Shown here: in pieces, positions 33,701 to 44,665 of the stretch
Numbering within the stretch: the first letter of the stretch is position 1
Layout of the letters: every line of letters begins with the position of its first letter
Source: Neonectria sp. B-13
Taxonomy: Eukaryota > Ascomycota > Sordariomycetes > Hypocreales > Nectriaceae
DNA length: 64,000 nt
Assembly (NCBI GenBank): GCA_002682825.1
Contig: NOKP01000002.1
Coordinates: forward strand, 2,511,063 to 2,575,062
Direction of reading: 5' to 3'
Program-made: the position numbers and the translations under genes
The notes under the pieces: model-generated
The model's input: the letters and a program-made list of their open reading frames with translations, nothing else
What the model was told of the DNA's origin: nothing
Databases searched by the model: none

Positions 33701-35957
33701 CCAGATGCGACTGGCCCAAGCAAGAGAACAAATTGGTTGCGTCTAACGGTAAAGGTGATGTCTTGGAGGACCTTTCGCTCTTCCGACCAGGCAAAATGTG
33801 CCTCCTGAACATCAATAGCGAAGTCTTCCGAGATCATGCCAAGAGGAGAGGAATCGGTGTTGTTTCTAAGAACCTGTAGCTCGACAAACTCTGCGTCATG
33901 CTCGTGGTACGTCTCAGGCACTGCTGCTGAGTGGACGCGGCGATACTCTCGACGTGAATCTTTAACGAGGAATTTCTCAATCCTCTCGAAAGCGCCAAAG
34001 GCAGCACTCATGTCGAGGACAACTTCAAACATCCAGAAGAGAGGCTGAGCTAAGAGGATAATAAGTGATAGAGCAGAAAACAATCTTGTTGGGTCGAGCG
34101 TTTGGCTGGACTTTGCGGCAACACCCTGGAACATTGCAAAGGCCGCTACGGGCGAGAGGAGGATAGGAACCTGAGCGATTGAAGAAGTGATACTGCTGAC
34201 GACCCGAAAGGGCCTAGAAGCCTTGATCTCGTCTACGCGGAGGTTTGTGATGGTGTCGGAGAGCATCTGGGTCAAGCCGGACATTTTGATGCTTTTGATG
34301 TGGCCGATCATGGCGGAGGTGATTCCTTGGAAGAATTAGTATCGCATGAGAATCGTCGAGATGCTGATACTTGCCAACTCGCTTCTGCGTCTTTCCCAGC
34401 CAGGCAATCTGATACTTCTTCGCAAGGGGAGCAATTCCCATCGTGCCAAGGAAGGCAACGAAAGAAACGATGATGGGACCAGAGGCGGCGTATCCGATTT
34501 GAATGCTGAGCAGCCAAGTGGCGATGGCAATCTGGATGGTATTCGCCCAAAACTCATGAATCTCTCTAATGGCCCGGACAATGACTTCGACCTGCGTACC
34601 AATCAGCTTGAGAAGAATCCCGGGCAGAAGGGTGACTTACATCGGACGACATGAGAGTCACAGCGGCCGAATCGTCTGCTACCGTGACGCTCATCTCGGT
34701 AGCCTTGGAGAAGATGGCCGAGACCAAAACCCCCCGCAACATGGTGACGGAGCGGCCATTGCGGTGCCAGTAGAGGGCCTGCGTGATGGCGATACCGAAG
34801 TACACCAGTCCGTATGCGGCGACAAGACCGTGGCCGATGGTGGCGGGCTGCGATGAATCGTCGAGAAAGACAAGGAAGCTGTTCAGAACAAGCGGCTGGC
34901 AGATGGTGAAGGCCAGCAGCGCGAGTCGTGGGAGGGCCACGGCGACGAGGGGCCACCTCAAAGTGACGATGCAGCATCGGACGAGGTGGTGTTTGCGTCT
35001 TGACGATGCTGAGCAGAGCTTTAGTACAAGTACCTCACGGATTTAAGGATGATTTTGATAATATGGGAACAGCTATATAGGAATGATAGGTCGAACCTTT
35101 TTGCCAGTGCCACCAAAACCTCTCTTCCAAGCCCGCCGCAGCCATGTCCTGATCCAGCGTGAAGAGATCCACCGGCTTCAGCAGCCTCCGGAACCCGGTT
35201 AGCAGCAGCGGCGTGATCCACGCGAACACGGCCCGGGCGTACAAGCCGGCCGTGACCTCCGGGGCGTACGGGCCGGTGCCGGCGACCAGGTACGGGGACT
35301 TGTCCCACGCTTCGAGGACGACGAGAGCAGCCTTGACAGAGAAGGCGGCCGCGAAGACGGGCGGAATGGAGACATGGACGATGGACGACGGCAGCAGCCA
35401 CAGGGTGCGCAGTAGCGCCGCGTCTAGCAGAAGTGATACGAGGAGGAAGGCATTCAGCAGCGAGGATGGGCGGGGAGATTTGACATGTTCGGCGTACGAG
35501 AGGACACAGGACATCAGGCTTGAGGCAAGAGAGACACATGCAGCAGCGACAGAGACACGACTAAGACGGGCACCGGGAGGCCGAGTGGCCCAGAGGACCA
35601 CGAGAGCAAGATGCAGGACGGCCAAGATGGTGATAGCGGCCTGTTGCAACAGTTCTGTCTGTCAGCACCGAGTCCCGCCGATCGAGACGGAAAACACATG
35701 GACGGCCGAGGTTGCGTATAACTGACCAGCTTGAGCAGTCGGAGGCGGTGGCCGGCGACTTTGACGCGAGCCTTCCGGAGATGGAGGAGGCGAAGAGGCG
35801 CGACCAGCAGAAGTAGAGAGGCGGGAAGCAGAACAAAAATGGTCTGCTCAAAGGTGACGGTGAAGTCGAAGCCCTGGCGACAATCGGCGTCGACCATGGG
35901 GCCGAAGGCGGTATCCGCAGAGGGCGCGCAGTGAGGCGCGAGGCTAGACGAGTTCAT
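30758..35957 (-). CDS. ABCC (MRP-type) multidrug resistance ABC transporter
   Basis: About 15 exons on the minus strand encode a full transporter. An N-terminal membrane domain TMD0 (35957-35.1 kb) is followed by TMD1 and by NBD1 with Walker A GPVASGKST (about 33.69 kb), signature LSGGQKQRV and Walker B IALFDDVFSGLD (about 33.3 kb). A charged linker, TMD2 and NBD2 follow. NBD2 has Walker A GRTGSGKSS, split by the intron 31430-31482, signature LSHGQRQLFF, Walker B VVLLDEATS and the H-loop SIAHRLETI. The end is SLGTNQ at 30758. ABCC pumps export conjugates or drugs across the plasma or vacuolar membrane (family knowledge); the substrate cannot be read from sequence. The start at 35957 (MNSSSLAPHCAPSADTAFGP) matches the family start better than the upstream ATG at 36020. 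No frameshift was seen. Confidence 0.88.
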
Positions 35958-37031
35958 GTTGGCAACGAGCGATACGAAAATGATGGAGGAGGGAGGTTTT
36001 GACGATGAAGCGACGGGCATTGGGGGGAGGGGATTTATAGCGACCTCGTGGTGAGCGTGTAGGTAGACGAGGTTAGGAAGAATTAGGAAGGTGGCTGCCG
36101 GGGAGGTTTATCAGGGAGTGGGAGTCGGCGAATGAGCGTCGCATCTCGCTGTGCTGCTCAGCAAAGGTTCCCGAGCAACATCCAAAAGCATTTCCATCCC
36201 TTTATTTTCCCCTGTATTCGTATCTCCCTACCTGAAACCCATTCTGACCTAACCTCGTTCTTACAAGGTCGTCTTTGCGGTTTGTGCTCTTTCAACAGGA
36301 CGCAATTGTCGGAAAGGACCTGCAGGGTGTTTATAATGGACACAGCTTCTCTTAAATAACATGCAGAACCCGTACCAAACCAACTGTTATTTCTTTAGAT
36401 ACAACTTGAAATATATATGATTGAAACGACAGCATTGCGTCTGTCCATCTACGAGAGTGAGATGTCAACACAAGTGAAATCCAACCTCCACCGATACCCT
36501 GTAACTGGGGTGAGTGTCTCGGAAGGGACATCTGGTGACTCACTTCCTGCGCAGTCATTTCATATGCGATAAATACGCCATCGCCAGCTCCGTCCTGAAC
36601 ACTCTGACACCATCTGTTTTATTCGCGCTGTCGATCTCAGGTGCGTAACACAACCGAGCGGAAATGCAATCGAGGAGTAGGGGCAGTCTGGCGAGTCACA
36701 CGGTGTGAGTCACCAGCGCATTGTACGGCAGCCAACTAGACCACCAGATGCAACGAGGAAGTGGCATGTCTCCTTTCAGCTCTGGGGTAATTTTCATTCG
36801 TGGCTGACGCGCCGGAATTCATTGGCGTCGGGTCGGGGACAGAGCAAACCATCGCGGAGAAAGCCCGCCATGTAAAGGCAAATAGGTGTTCGTACTTAAT
36901 TCATGCAAATTCCAGATGGCTTCTAGAGTTGGATTCAGACGACATCCGCTTCTTTAACAAATTGTACAATACGAGACGTCTCTGCTTACAACGGACTACT
37001 ACCTGTTACTTCCTCATCCGCCTCCTCCACA
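35958..37031. promoter_or_regulatory. divergent intergenic region, ABCC / ABC-F
   Basis: 1.07 kb between two divergent start codons of ATP-binding cassette genes. Nothing coding was recognised, and no clear TATA or named operator was found. Confidence 0.5.
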
Positions 37032-39460
37032 ATGACGTCGATTGCCTCCGAGTCCGTAGCCACCATCCTCTGCACCTCCAAGCAGACGCGCTTCCACATC
37101 GAGTCGCCCAACTATCGCGAGGTATGAAGACCCGTCTCGGGGACATCTTAGATCTAACTCTGGGGGTCCGCAGCTCGATATCGAAGGCATCTCCATCGCC
37201 GTCACGGCAGGCGGCAAGCCCACGTCAAAGGGCAAAGCCAAAGCCAAAGGAGAAGGCATCGATATTCTCACCAATGCCAAGTTGGCATTGAAGGAGGGCC
37301 GGCGGTATGCCCTCGTCGGTCGCAATGGCACGGGGAAGTCGAGTGTGTCTCCTCGCATCATTATGCTCTCTGAAGCTCCGCGTTTGCTTGCTGACCAACC
37401 CGTCCTCAGCGCTACTCAAGGCCATTGCAGATAAACTCATCCCCGGCATTCCCGAAGGCACCCGGATCGCACTTCTACAGCAATCAAGGCTCATTAGTGA
37501 AGATGCTGATGGGAAGTCTGATCCTGAAGATGGACGGACTTCGACTGTCTTGGAAGAGGTGATTGAGCGAGCCACTGCGAAGCATGCCGTAGAACAAGAG
37601 ATCAAGAGTATTTCCTCCCAAGTTCCTTCTGACTGTAACTGTTCTCATCATTTACAACTGCAGTCTTGTCTGATGGCGTCAATGCCTCGGATTCCTATGC
37701 CCCCGTTCGTGCCCTGAGGCAGCTCAAGCACCATCGCCACCAGCAACGCCTCTTCCGCCTCGACAAGGACGCCAGGCTTCGCAGTGGTGCTCGAGGTCTG
37801 CAGGCGCGCAAAGCCTTGGTGGCCTATGAGAAAGTCGTAGTCGAGTCCAACACTATGTAAGTCACTCTATACCAAACACCGCCTCTCTACCTGACACAGT
37901 CCATATAGACTGGAGCAGCCAAACGACGACATCGTGCCCGAGACACTCCAAGCGGAGACACAGGAGGCTATAGATATGCTTGCCGACCTCCAAATCCAGG
38001 TGGATCCCGCCCGTGTCTCCGAGACCGAGTCCAAGGCCAAGAAGATCCTCACCGGTCTTGGTTTCTCCGAGGCGCTCATGGCGAAGCCCATCGTCAGCCT
38101 CTCCGGCGGATGGCACATGCGCGCATCCCTCGCAACGGCCCTGCTGCAAGAAACGGATATCCTCGTCCTCGACGAGCCCACCAACTTCCTCGACCTCCTG
38201 GGCATCATCTGGCTGCAGCGCTACCTCCAGGGTTTCGAGGAGTCGGACCGCGCCCCGACCCTGATCCTCGTCTCGCACGACCGCGACTTCATCTCCGTAT
38301 GCACCGACCTGATCATCCTCAAGGACAAGCAGCTCACGTCGTTCCACGGCGACCTGCCCACTTTCGAGGCATCCCAGTCGGAGCGCAAGCTCTGGCTCTC
38401 CAAGATGAAGGATGCCCAGGACCGGCAGAAGACGCACATTGAAAAGTCCATCGCCGCCAACATCAAGGCCGGCAAGGCCAATGACGACCAGAACAAGCTC
38501 CGCCAGGCCAAGTCCCGCCAGAAGAAGCTCGACGACCGCTGGGGCTTGCAGGTCAGCAGCCGTGGCGGCCGCTTCAAGCTGAACCGTGACGTGGTAGGAT
38601 ATTACCTTACTTCTCGTGAAGAAATTGATATTCCCCCTGAAGACCGCCCTGTAGTCATCTGTCTACCAGAGCCTCCGGATCTGCGGTTCCCTGGTGCGCT
38701 CATATCTCTAGAAAAGGTTGCATTTCGGTACTCTGCCAAGACGCCCCTCATCGTCCAGGACGTCACCATCTCCATCAGCATGGGCGACCGCATCGGTATA
38801 TTGGGCCTCAACGGCTCCGGAAAGTCCACGCTCATAAAGATGCTCGTCGATGAGACCCGGCCGTCCTCAGGCACTGTCATCACCCATCCACGTCTGAAGC
38901 TCGGCTACTACTCCCAGCACGCCATCGACGCTCTCCAGGCCATCGGGAGCGCGGAACCGGGCCTTACAGCGCTCGCGCTGCTCACCCGCGAAGTCGAAGC
39001 CCATACCGACGATCTCAACGAGGGTGATCTCCGTGGTCTCCTCGGCAAGCTAGGCCTCCCTGGGCGCATCGCATCGGACGTGCCTCTCACGAAGCTTTCG
39101 GGAGGCCAGGTTGTCCGCGTCGAGCTCGCCCGCCTGCTGTCGAAGTACCCGCACTGTCTGATCCTCGATGAGGTCACCACGCATCTCGACTACGAGACGG
39201 TGACGGCGCTACGAGAGGCCCTGCGTGACTGGGAGGGTGCTGTGATCCTTGTTAGCCACGACCGATGGTTCATGCGCGGTGTCGTGGAGGGGTTGCGGGA
39301 CGAGGGTGATGAAGGGAGTGAGGACGAAGATGATGAGGAGAATCCAAGGCGGCGAGTTGTGTATAGGCTGAAAGGAACTAGAATGAGCGTGCTGGATAAT
39401 GGGGTGAGTGAGTTTGAGCAACTCATGGAGAAGAAGGTGAATAAGCTACTTCCCCAGTGA
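37032..39460 (+). CDS. ABC-F family ATP-binding protein (Gcn20/Uup-like)
   Basis: Exons 37032-37121, 37174-37342, 37410-37607, 37664-37856 and 37909-39460 give 733 residues. There are two ABC domains and no membrane segment, the ABC-F layout. NBD1 has Walker A GRNGTGKST (residues about 79-87), signature LSGGWHMRASLA and Walker B ILVLDEPTNFLD. A charged linker contains KLWLSKMKDAQDRQK. NBD2 has GLNGSGKST, LSGGQVVRVELA and CLILDEVTTHLD, and a highly acidic insertion (DEGDEGSEDEDDEENP) lies near the end. ABC-F proteins act on ribosomes in translation or biogenesis (family knowledge). The second Walker B reads DEVTTHLD where DEPTNHLD is usual, so this is a divergent subgroup. It converges on the kinase-like gene with 93 bp between stops. 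Confidence 0.9.
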
Positions 39461-39553
39461 GATAAGCTATAGGATCAACATAAAAGGTTGATAAGGCGAA
39501 ATTTCTGGTAGCGGTTGCAATATCTAGAAGCCATGTCTAATTCCTTAGCCCCC

Positions 39554-41041
39554 CTATTCAAGCAGCAGGCTAGAATATGCCAACACTCTGAAAAGCCCTC
39601 CCTCCAACATCTTCACGTTCATCTGCCCACCAATGGGAATTTCCACAATCGTGCCATCAATGCATACCTTGCGCCACCTCTCGTCCTTTTCCAATATGGT
39701 GACTTGGACCTCATCCACCTCCTCGTATCCCACCCGTTCGCCATCCTCCCACTTTATATCCACATGCTTACCCTCGTCATAGGCCTTCATCATCACCTCC
39801 ATCGTCCTCTCGCCTCCGATAGGCCCGAAGTGAACCAGCCGGAGCTTTTCCTGGAGGGGTTTGCTCGCAGGTGAGATGGTGAAGGTGCGCTCTAAGTTCG
39901 ACACCAGTGTGGTGAGCACGTATGCGTGAGCGTCTCGCGGGATGGTCTCGAACTTAGACGACCCGGGACGCCGAATCGCAACCTGCGCATCGTACGGATG
40001 GGCCTCCTTTAGTAGTTCCTGCGCGACCATGCCGAAACGTTTCTGGCCGTGGACGCGATACTCGGGAGTATCGCTCTCGTAGACAATGCTGGCATGGAAA
40101 CCATAGCTCGCAACAATGGCACCGTTCAGGTGAGAGACAGAGGTTTCTTCCCTGGAAAACTGGGCGTCGACATTGGATTGACTAGACGCATTCACCTTGT
40201 CGGCGAAAGTGACTATTCGAGACCCAGGTGAAAAAGATGCCCGGAAGACAGGGAGATCAGAAGGAGTCCCCTGAAAGAGCGTCCGCAGTCCATGAGCCAG
40301 AGGAGTTGGCCCGGGATTCAAGTACAGAGGCTTGTGCATCGAATGGAAAAGGGCATTTCCCGTTCCCAGAGGAAGCAATGCCATTAGGGGCAAGGTCGCG
40401 GGCGACGAGTCTTTGTCGGAGCCATTGAGGAGATCCACGACTCCGCCATCCCCACTGAGAAGCACAATCGTTCTCGCCCTCGAGGCCTGAACGTCCGAGG
40501 TCCATAGACCTTTCGCAAAGGACCTAATGGTCTCCGCGCTTTCAGTGACAGTGAGCCGGTAATACAGCCCGTTCGTCTCTGCCTGGTGGCTGTCGGCTTG
40601 AGGTGCCCAGTGCTCACCAGCATGGCTTGCGATGAATTGCCAGAGCGGTCGCAGTACGTCTTCCCAGACTCTCACGGCCGATCCCATACCGGATTTGGTC
40701 GAGACGATGACATCGACTTCGTTGCTTACCCCATGGCGGAGATGAGATGGCAGCTCCCTCAAGATACGTTCCTGGAGTGCATCGGCGGGTATCTGGGTAG
40801 TTTTGAACACGGACAGGCGAAACGGGTTGTGTTCGTCTTCAGGAGCCTCCTTGAGACAACAGATAAAAAACTCATGATCAGGTACTTCGCTTCTCGGTGC
40901 TTCCAAAATGAAGAGAATTTCGTCGCGATCAACTTTCTCGGATGACCCGGCTCGAGTCCACGTAAGATTGCCGTCTATGATTGCGACGTCATCTACAGAC
41001 ACAGCCTCTGGAATATGCGCAAGTGACTGTGCGGAGCTCAT
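39554..41041 (-). CDS. diacylglycerol/sphingoid-base kinase-like protein (DAGK catalytic domain)
   Basis: An intronless frame of 495 residues. The DAGK catalytic core is seen as TIVLLSGDGGVVDLLNG (residues about 191-207, the nucleotide-binding GGDGT-like loop, here GDGGV) and LPLGTGNALFHS (223-234). A C-terminal beta-sandwich follows (VHFGPIGGERTMEVMMKAYDEGKH, then CIDGTIVEIP). Related enzymes phosphorylate sphingoid bases or diacylglycerol (family knowledge). Substrate is uncertain, and the altered glycine loop leaves catalysis open. The open frame continues to an ATG at 41149, adding a hydrophobic 36-residue N terminus. I prefer 41041 (MSSAQSLAHIPEAVSVDDVA) as the start because conservation-like sequence begins there. 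It is in tandem with TRM1. Confidence 0.82.
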   Translation of the reverse strand: MSSAQSLAHIPEAVSVDDVAIIDGNLTWTRAGSSEKVDRDEILFILEAPRSEVPDHEFFICCLKEAPEDEHNPFRLSVFKTTQIPADALQERILRELPSHLRHGVSNEVDVIVSTKSGMGSAVRVWEDVLRPLWQFIASHAGEHWAPQADSHQAETNGLYYRLTVTESAETIRSFAKGLWTSDVQASRARTIVLLSGDGGVVDLLNGSDKDSSPATLPLMALLPLGTGNALFHSMHKPLYLNPGPTPLAHGLRTLFQGTPSDLPVFRASFSPGSRIVTFADKVNASSQSNVDAQFSREETSVSHLNGAIVASYGFHASIVYESDTPEYRVHGQKRFGMVAQELLKEAHPYDAQVAIRRPGSSKFETIPRDAHAYVLTTLVSNLERTFTISPASKPLQEKLRLVHFGPIGGERTMEVMMKAYDEGKHVDIKWEDGERVGYEEVDEVQVTILEKDERWRKVCIDGTIVEIPIGGQMNVKMLEGGLFRVLAYSSLLLE

Positions 41042-41534
41042 TGTGCGGGGAATGGGGCGAGACACAGTATTGGTGACAAACAAGAAACTGAATTCATGGA
41101 AGAGAAGGAACGAAAAGAGAGGAGGAAAATAAGTGGTCGGGTGAGACAAGGCCGATTGATTTGTTAGATGGATGGAAGGAGGGGATATTTGTATGGTGTT
41201 TGAATGGATAAACTAACGGGCCAATTAAGGCAGGTGAGGAGGCTTGCAACCGCATAGCGCGGTCACGGGCATATGCCCTGCATGTGAATGAACAACCCAG
41301 CGGAGCGGCGTGAGACGACGCCATTTGGTTCGGTCGGTTCTGGCTCTGGCTTTGGTTTTGCACCATCGCTTGTGCTTGTGGGGCCTGCTTCGGCTGACGA
41401 AGACTGTAGGCTTCATGACGCCAGACGAGAGGCACCATCAGCCATATCAACCCGCTCCAATCGACTAGACCAAGCCCAAGTTGTTGTTCGTTGCTCGGGT
41501 GCTTCGACTGAAAAGATGTCAAGGGCCTCTGTCC
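41042..41534. other. intergenic, TRM1 3' / kinase-like 5'
   Basis: 493 bp between tandem minus-strand genes. It should hold the TRM1 terminator and the promoter of the kinase-like gene. No further feature was seen apart from the possible N-terminal extension of the latter (to 41149). Confidence 0.5.
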
Positions 41535-43691
41535 TCACTTACTGCTGGCCTTGGTGATCGGGCCCCAGTTCTCCCGAGGGTTCATCTGGTATCGTACATA
41601 CTTTTGTTCTCCGTGTCGACGCGCCAGTCGAGCCAGAGCGTCGTTGAACACCAAAGTCTTGCGCAGATCTGACTCGCTTGGGGTGGTGGTCTCGTTACCG
41701 TTGGACACAGCGGCTGCCTCGTTGCTTGCATTCGCCTCCGATGAACCTTGCGGTTGTTCCACGCCTTCCATCTCGGTGCCCTCAACGTTGGACGGCACTT
41801 CCTCCGATTCTGTCTCTTCGCGACCAACTAGACCAGCATCCTTTAGGATTTTCCAAGCGGCCGACATTTTCTTGATGTTCGCTTCCTTGATGGGAGACTT
41901 CTGGCGGATCCACTCAGTCATCACCCACCAGATTGTCGACCAAGGTGCATCGGTCTTGATGCTTCCCGGCCGGCAATGGCTCCTCGTTGTTCGGTAGCCC
42001 AGGTGCATGAGTGCACCCCTAAACATGTCCTCGCTCGGAGTCGAGCAGCTAACCACGTTGGCCAACTTACTAGGGATGACAAAGAAAGGATAAGGGTCAA
42101 TCGTTGCAAGTTGGGCGTCCTTGGGATCGACAGGCTCGGCGACCTCTGGTCCCGGGAGATGCTCCTCAAGGGCTGTTCGAAGCATGCCTTCAAGTCTGGG
42201 CAAGGTACCATAGACCGAACGGTCCGCTTTTGGGATTTGCTCTAGGAGCCGTTGGATAAACTCCTTCGAGTGAATATGTCCTCCATACATGGGGCCGTTG
42301 ATGTGCATCTTGGACCCGCAGTGCTGGCAGAATTGACCAGCAGTCGGTCCCAGTGCCATGGTATGCTTGTAGTAAGCAGCGGAGCCCTTCTTGTTTGGCG
42401 TGGGTTTACTCCTCATGAGGGGCTGCGTTTCCCAAGCACCACATCCATAGTCGCAGCTGTAGATCAGCATCGTCTTGGCCGCGAGGAACTTGACGGACTG
42501 GGGCGATTTGGTAACCCGAATGAAGAATTTGGTGTAAAAGTCGATCGAAAGCGAGAGGAGTGGCTCGATCGTCAGGCCGTAACGAGATGCAGATGTTGCC
42601 ACAGCGTTCAGCACAAGCCGGAGGCCACCCTCGTGTGAGTGCATGCCTTTGATAGGGATTCCGCCATATAAGGCATATGTCTTCTCGCAGTAGCTATGCC
42701 CAGCCCACACGGCACTGTCCGTGCAGGTAATGCAGAGGAGGCCACCGTCGTCTCGCACCGCTTGGACTGCAGCATCAAAGAATGGCGCAGCAGTTCCATA
42801 GGGATCCAGATCAATCACATCGAACTTGTTGGCCTTGCCAGGGTTCCCTGATCGATCCCTATGCGACAAGTCTTCTGCAATCGCGCGGTACATGTGTGCG
42901 AGAGCATCGCCTTGCGTGACAGCCACCTTGTCCTCGAGGCCGTTGTGGGTTACGTTCATCTTGATGGTCTCTGCCGCCGAATCGGACAAGTCGTTCGCCT
43001 TGACAGAGGTTACAAAGGGGAGTTCATGAGCATATCGAAGAGCTCGTAATCCAGACGCTGATAGGGCATCGAGAATTTTGAACTGGGCTTTTGGGGACTT
43101 CGATGGCTGTTGTTGTTCCAGAGCTTCGGGCTTCGGCTGTTCTGGAGCCGTCGGCTTTGGCTGCTCGGAAACTTGCGGCTGGTCGGGAGCTGTGGGCTTC
43201 TCGGTCTCGGTGGTGTTTTCCGTGGGCTTTTGCACATTATCGTCGCGCTTTCTCTTCTTCCCCTGCTTCGCCATACGTGCGTCATACTGCTCCCGTCTCT
43301 TTTCAAGGATATCCTCGCCATATGTCTTGATCGCAAGAACCGAGAGATCACGGTTGTACTGTTGGATCGGGTTGTAAAAGACCTGTTGAACCTCCCCGCG
43401 GTCCTCGCCAATCTTGGCACCCTGGGGCACTAGGATGGTCGCCTTTCCTTCCGTTACGGTCCGGTACTCCTTGCCGTCATGCTCGACCGTGTTCGCGGGG
43501 ATTGCGTCGCCAGCCATTTTGGTCGTGGTGGAAAACGAGTGGCGACTGGCTTGGTGGTGACAATGGATTAGATGTTCGCTCGACGAGTGGGGCGTTTTTG
43601 AAGAATTGAAAATAGATTTGGGGATGAATCTGGGCCCAAGTTTTACACAGCTGCCAGGAATTGGCCGCGATCTTAGAACACTGCGATACAT
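41535..43691 (-). CDS. TRM1: tRNA (guanine26-N2)-dimethyltransferase Trm1
   Basis: A single-exon frame of 718 residues from the ATG at 43691. Residues 1-58 form an Arg/Ser-rich presequence (MYRSVLRSRPIPGSC start), and a second in-frame ATG at 43517 (MAGDAIPANTVEHDGKEYR) begins the conserved enzyme. S-adenosylmethionine-binding and catalytic motifs are visible: LDALSASGLRALRYAHE, FDVIDLDPYGTAAPFFDAA and CTDSAVWAGHSYCEKTYALYG. A zinc-ribbon-like set of Cys follows (CDYGCGAWE, CQHCGSKMH). A low-complexity Pro/Glu/Gln repeat (QPKPTAPEQPKPEALEQ) interrupts the fold near residue 150. Trm1 dimethylates G26 of nuclear and mitochondrial tRNAs, and yeast makes both isoforms from two starts (family knowledge). 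Confidence 0.94.
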   Translation of the reverse strand: MYRSVLRSRPIPGSCVKLGPRFIPKSIFNSSKTPHSSSEHLIHCHHQASRHSFSTTTKMAGDAIPANTVEHDGKEYRTVTEGKATILVPQGAKIGEDRGEVQQVFYNPIQQYNRDLSVLAIKTYGEDILEKRREQYDARMAKQGKKRKRDDNVQKPTENTTETEKPTAPDQPQVSEQPKPTAPEQPKPEALEQQQPSKSPKAQFKILDALSASGLRALRYAHELPFVTSVKANDLSDSAAETIKMNVTHNGLEDKVAVTQGDALAHMYRAIAEDLSHRDRSGNPGKANKFDVIDLDPYGTAAPFFDAAVQAVRDDGGLLCITCTDSAVWAGHSYCEKTYALYGGIPIKGMHSHEGGLRLVLNAVATSASRYGLTIEPLLSLSIDFYTKFFIRVTKSPQSVKFLAAKTMLIYSCDYGCGAWETQPLMRSKPTPNKKGSAAYYKHTMALGPTAGQFCQHCGSKMHINGPMYGGHIHSKEFIQRLLEQIPKADRSVYGTLPRLEGMLRTALEEHLPGPEVAEPVDPKDAQLATIDPYPFFVIPSKLANVVSCSTPSEDMFRGALMHLGYRTTRSHCRPGSIKTDAPWSTIWWVMTEWIRQKSPIKEANIKKMSAAWKILKDAGLVGREETESEEVPSNVEGTEMEGVEQPQGSSEANASNEAAAVSNGNETTTPSESDLRKTLVFNDALARLARRHGEQKYVRYQMNPRENWGPITKASSK

Positions 43692-44665
43692 GCAAGCGGG
43701 TCGCAAAAAGAGCAGCCCGGCGTCGTCTCGAGATGCCAAAAGTCAAGGGGCGCCAAATTTTGACAAATTCTGCCGGTCGTCACCAAGGCGGTGAGAAGCT
43801 CCCCCACCATGTCTCGCAGGGTTCACGAGGCACCTAAAATGCGACACGGTTGATGAATACAAAACTCGTCTGTAACAGCTTAAAGCACTCACTCAAACTT
43901 TCTTAAACGTGATGAGTCCAGGGACTTGAAGAGGTTCCAAAATTTTCTCAAATTCAGTGCGTAAGGTTCGAGAGGTGTTTCTGTCAGATTGCAGAGTCAA
44001 TTCTCAATTGCCCAAAGCTTGGGCACTCGTTTCTGGCAAACGTAAATAGTAACACATGCAATGAATGTATGCTTTGTGGCTGTTGTAAAGATTCGTCTTG
44101 AATAGATTTTTTATGAGGATTATCTAGAGTGCCTGTATTAAAAGGCTGCCAGCTTGGATTTCAACATCCTTTCCGCTCTTGGGTGATTCTGAATGCACAT
44201 TTGACATAGCCGCAAGCGCAACTCTTACGTGTGCTCCTTTCCGGGCTGCCCGCCATTCTTAGGTACCTACTCAAGCTGGCTCCTTTCATATCATTTCATT
44301 GCTTGATCTTTCTTGCCAGGTATTCCCCTTTTTATGTGATATTGCCACTTTCAAGGAAGGAATCACGAACATGGCAGTTCAGTGGCATCCCGCGCTTAGC
44401 CCTGGGTATGGGACTCTCCATCCTCATCCGCATTTGTGTCTACACGACAACCTTTCGCATCCCGCCGTTCTTTTGTCAAACCTTGTCGAGTAATAAGCCA
44501 TATTACTTACTGATCCCGTCTGATCCTAGCACGTACGTACCCATATCCATAGTCTGCGATATTCTCGTACGCATTCCTAACACATGGACAGACTCGTTTC
44601 AGCAAACTCTACCGCCTCTCCTACTGCTTAGTTTCTTGCTCTATTCGGTCTTCCGAAGTACCTCA
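43692..44665. promoter_or_regulatory. divergent intergenic region, TRM1 / SLATT gene
   Basis: 974 bp. The right part (44231-44665) is open in the frame of the SLATT gene with an ATG at 44408, so a hydrophobic 86-residue N-terminal extension is possible. No core promoter motif was recognised. Confidence 0.45.

Noticed and set aside
41042..41149. 36-residue extension of the kinase-like protein
   Set aside because: In frame and hydrophobic, but MSSAQSLAHIPE at 41041 fits better as the start of the folded protein.
44231..44665. N-terminal extension of the SLATT protein
   Set aside because: The open frame begins at GTG; an ATG exists at 44408 but the added 86 residues are irregularly hydrophobic. 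Kept only as an alternative start.
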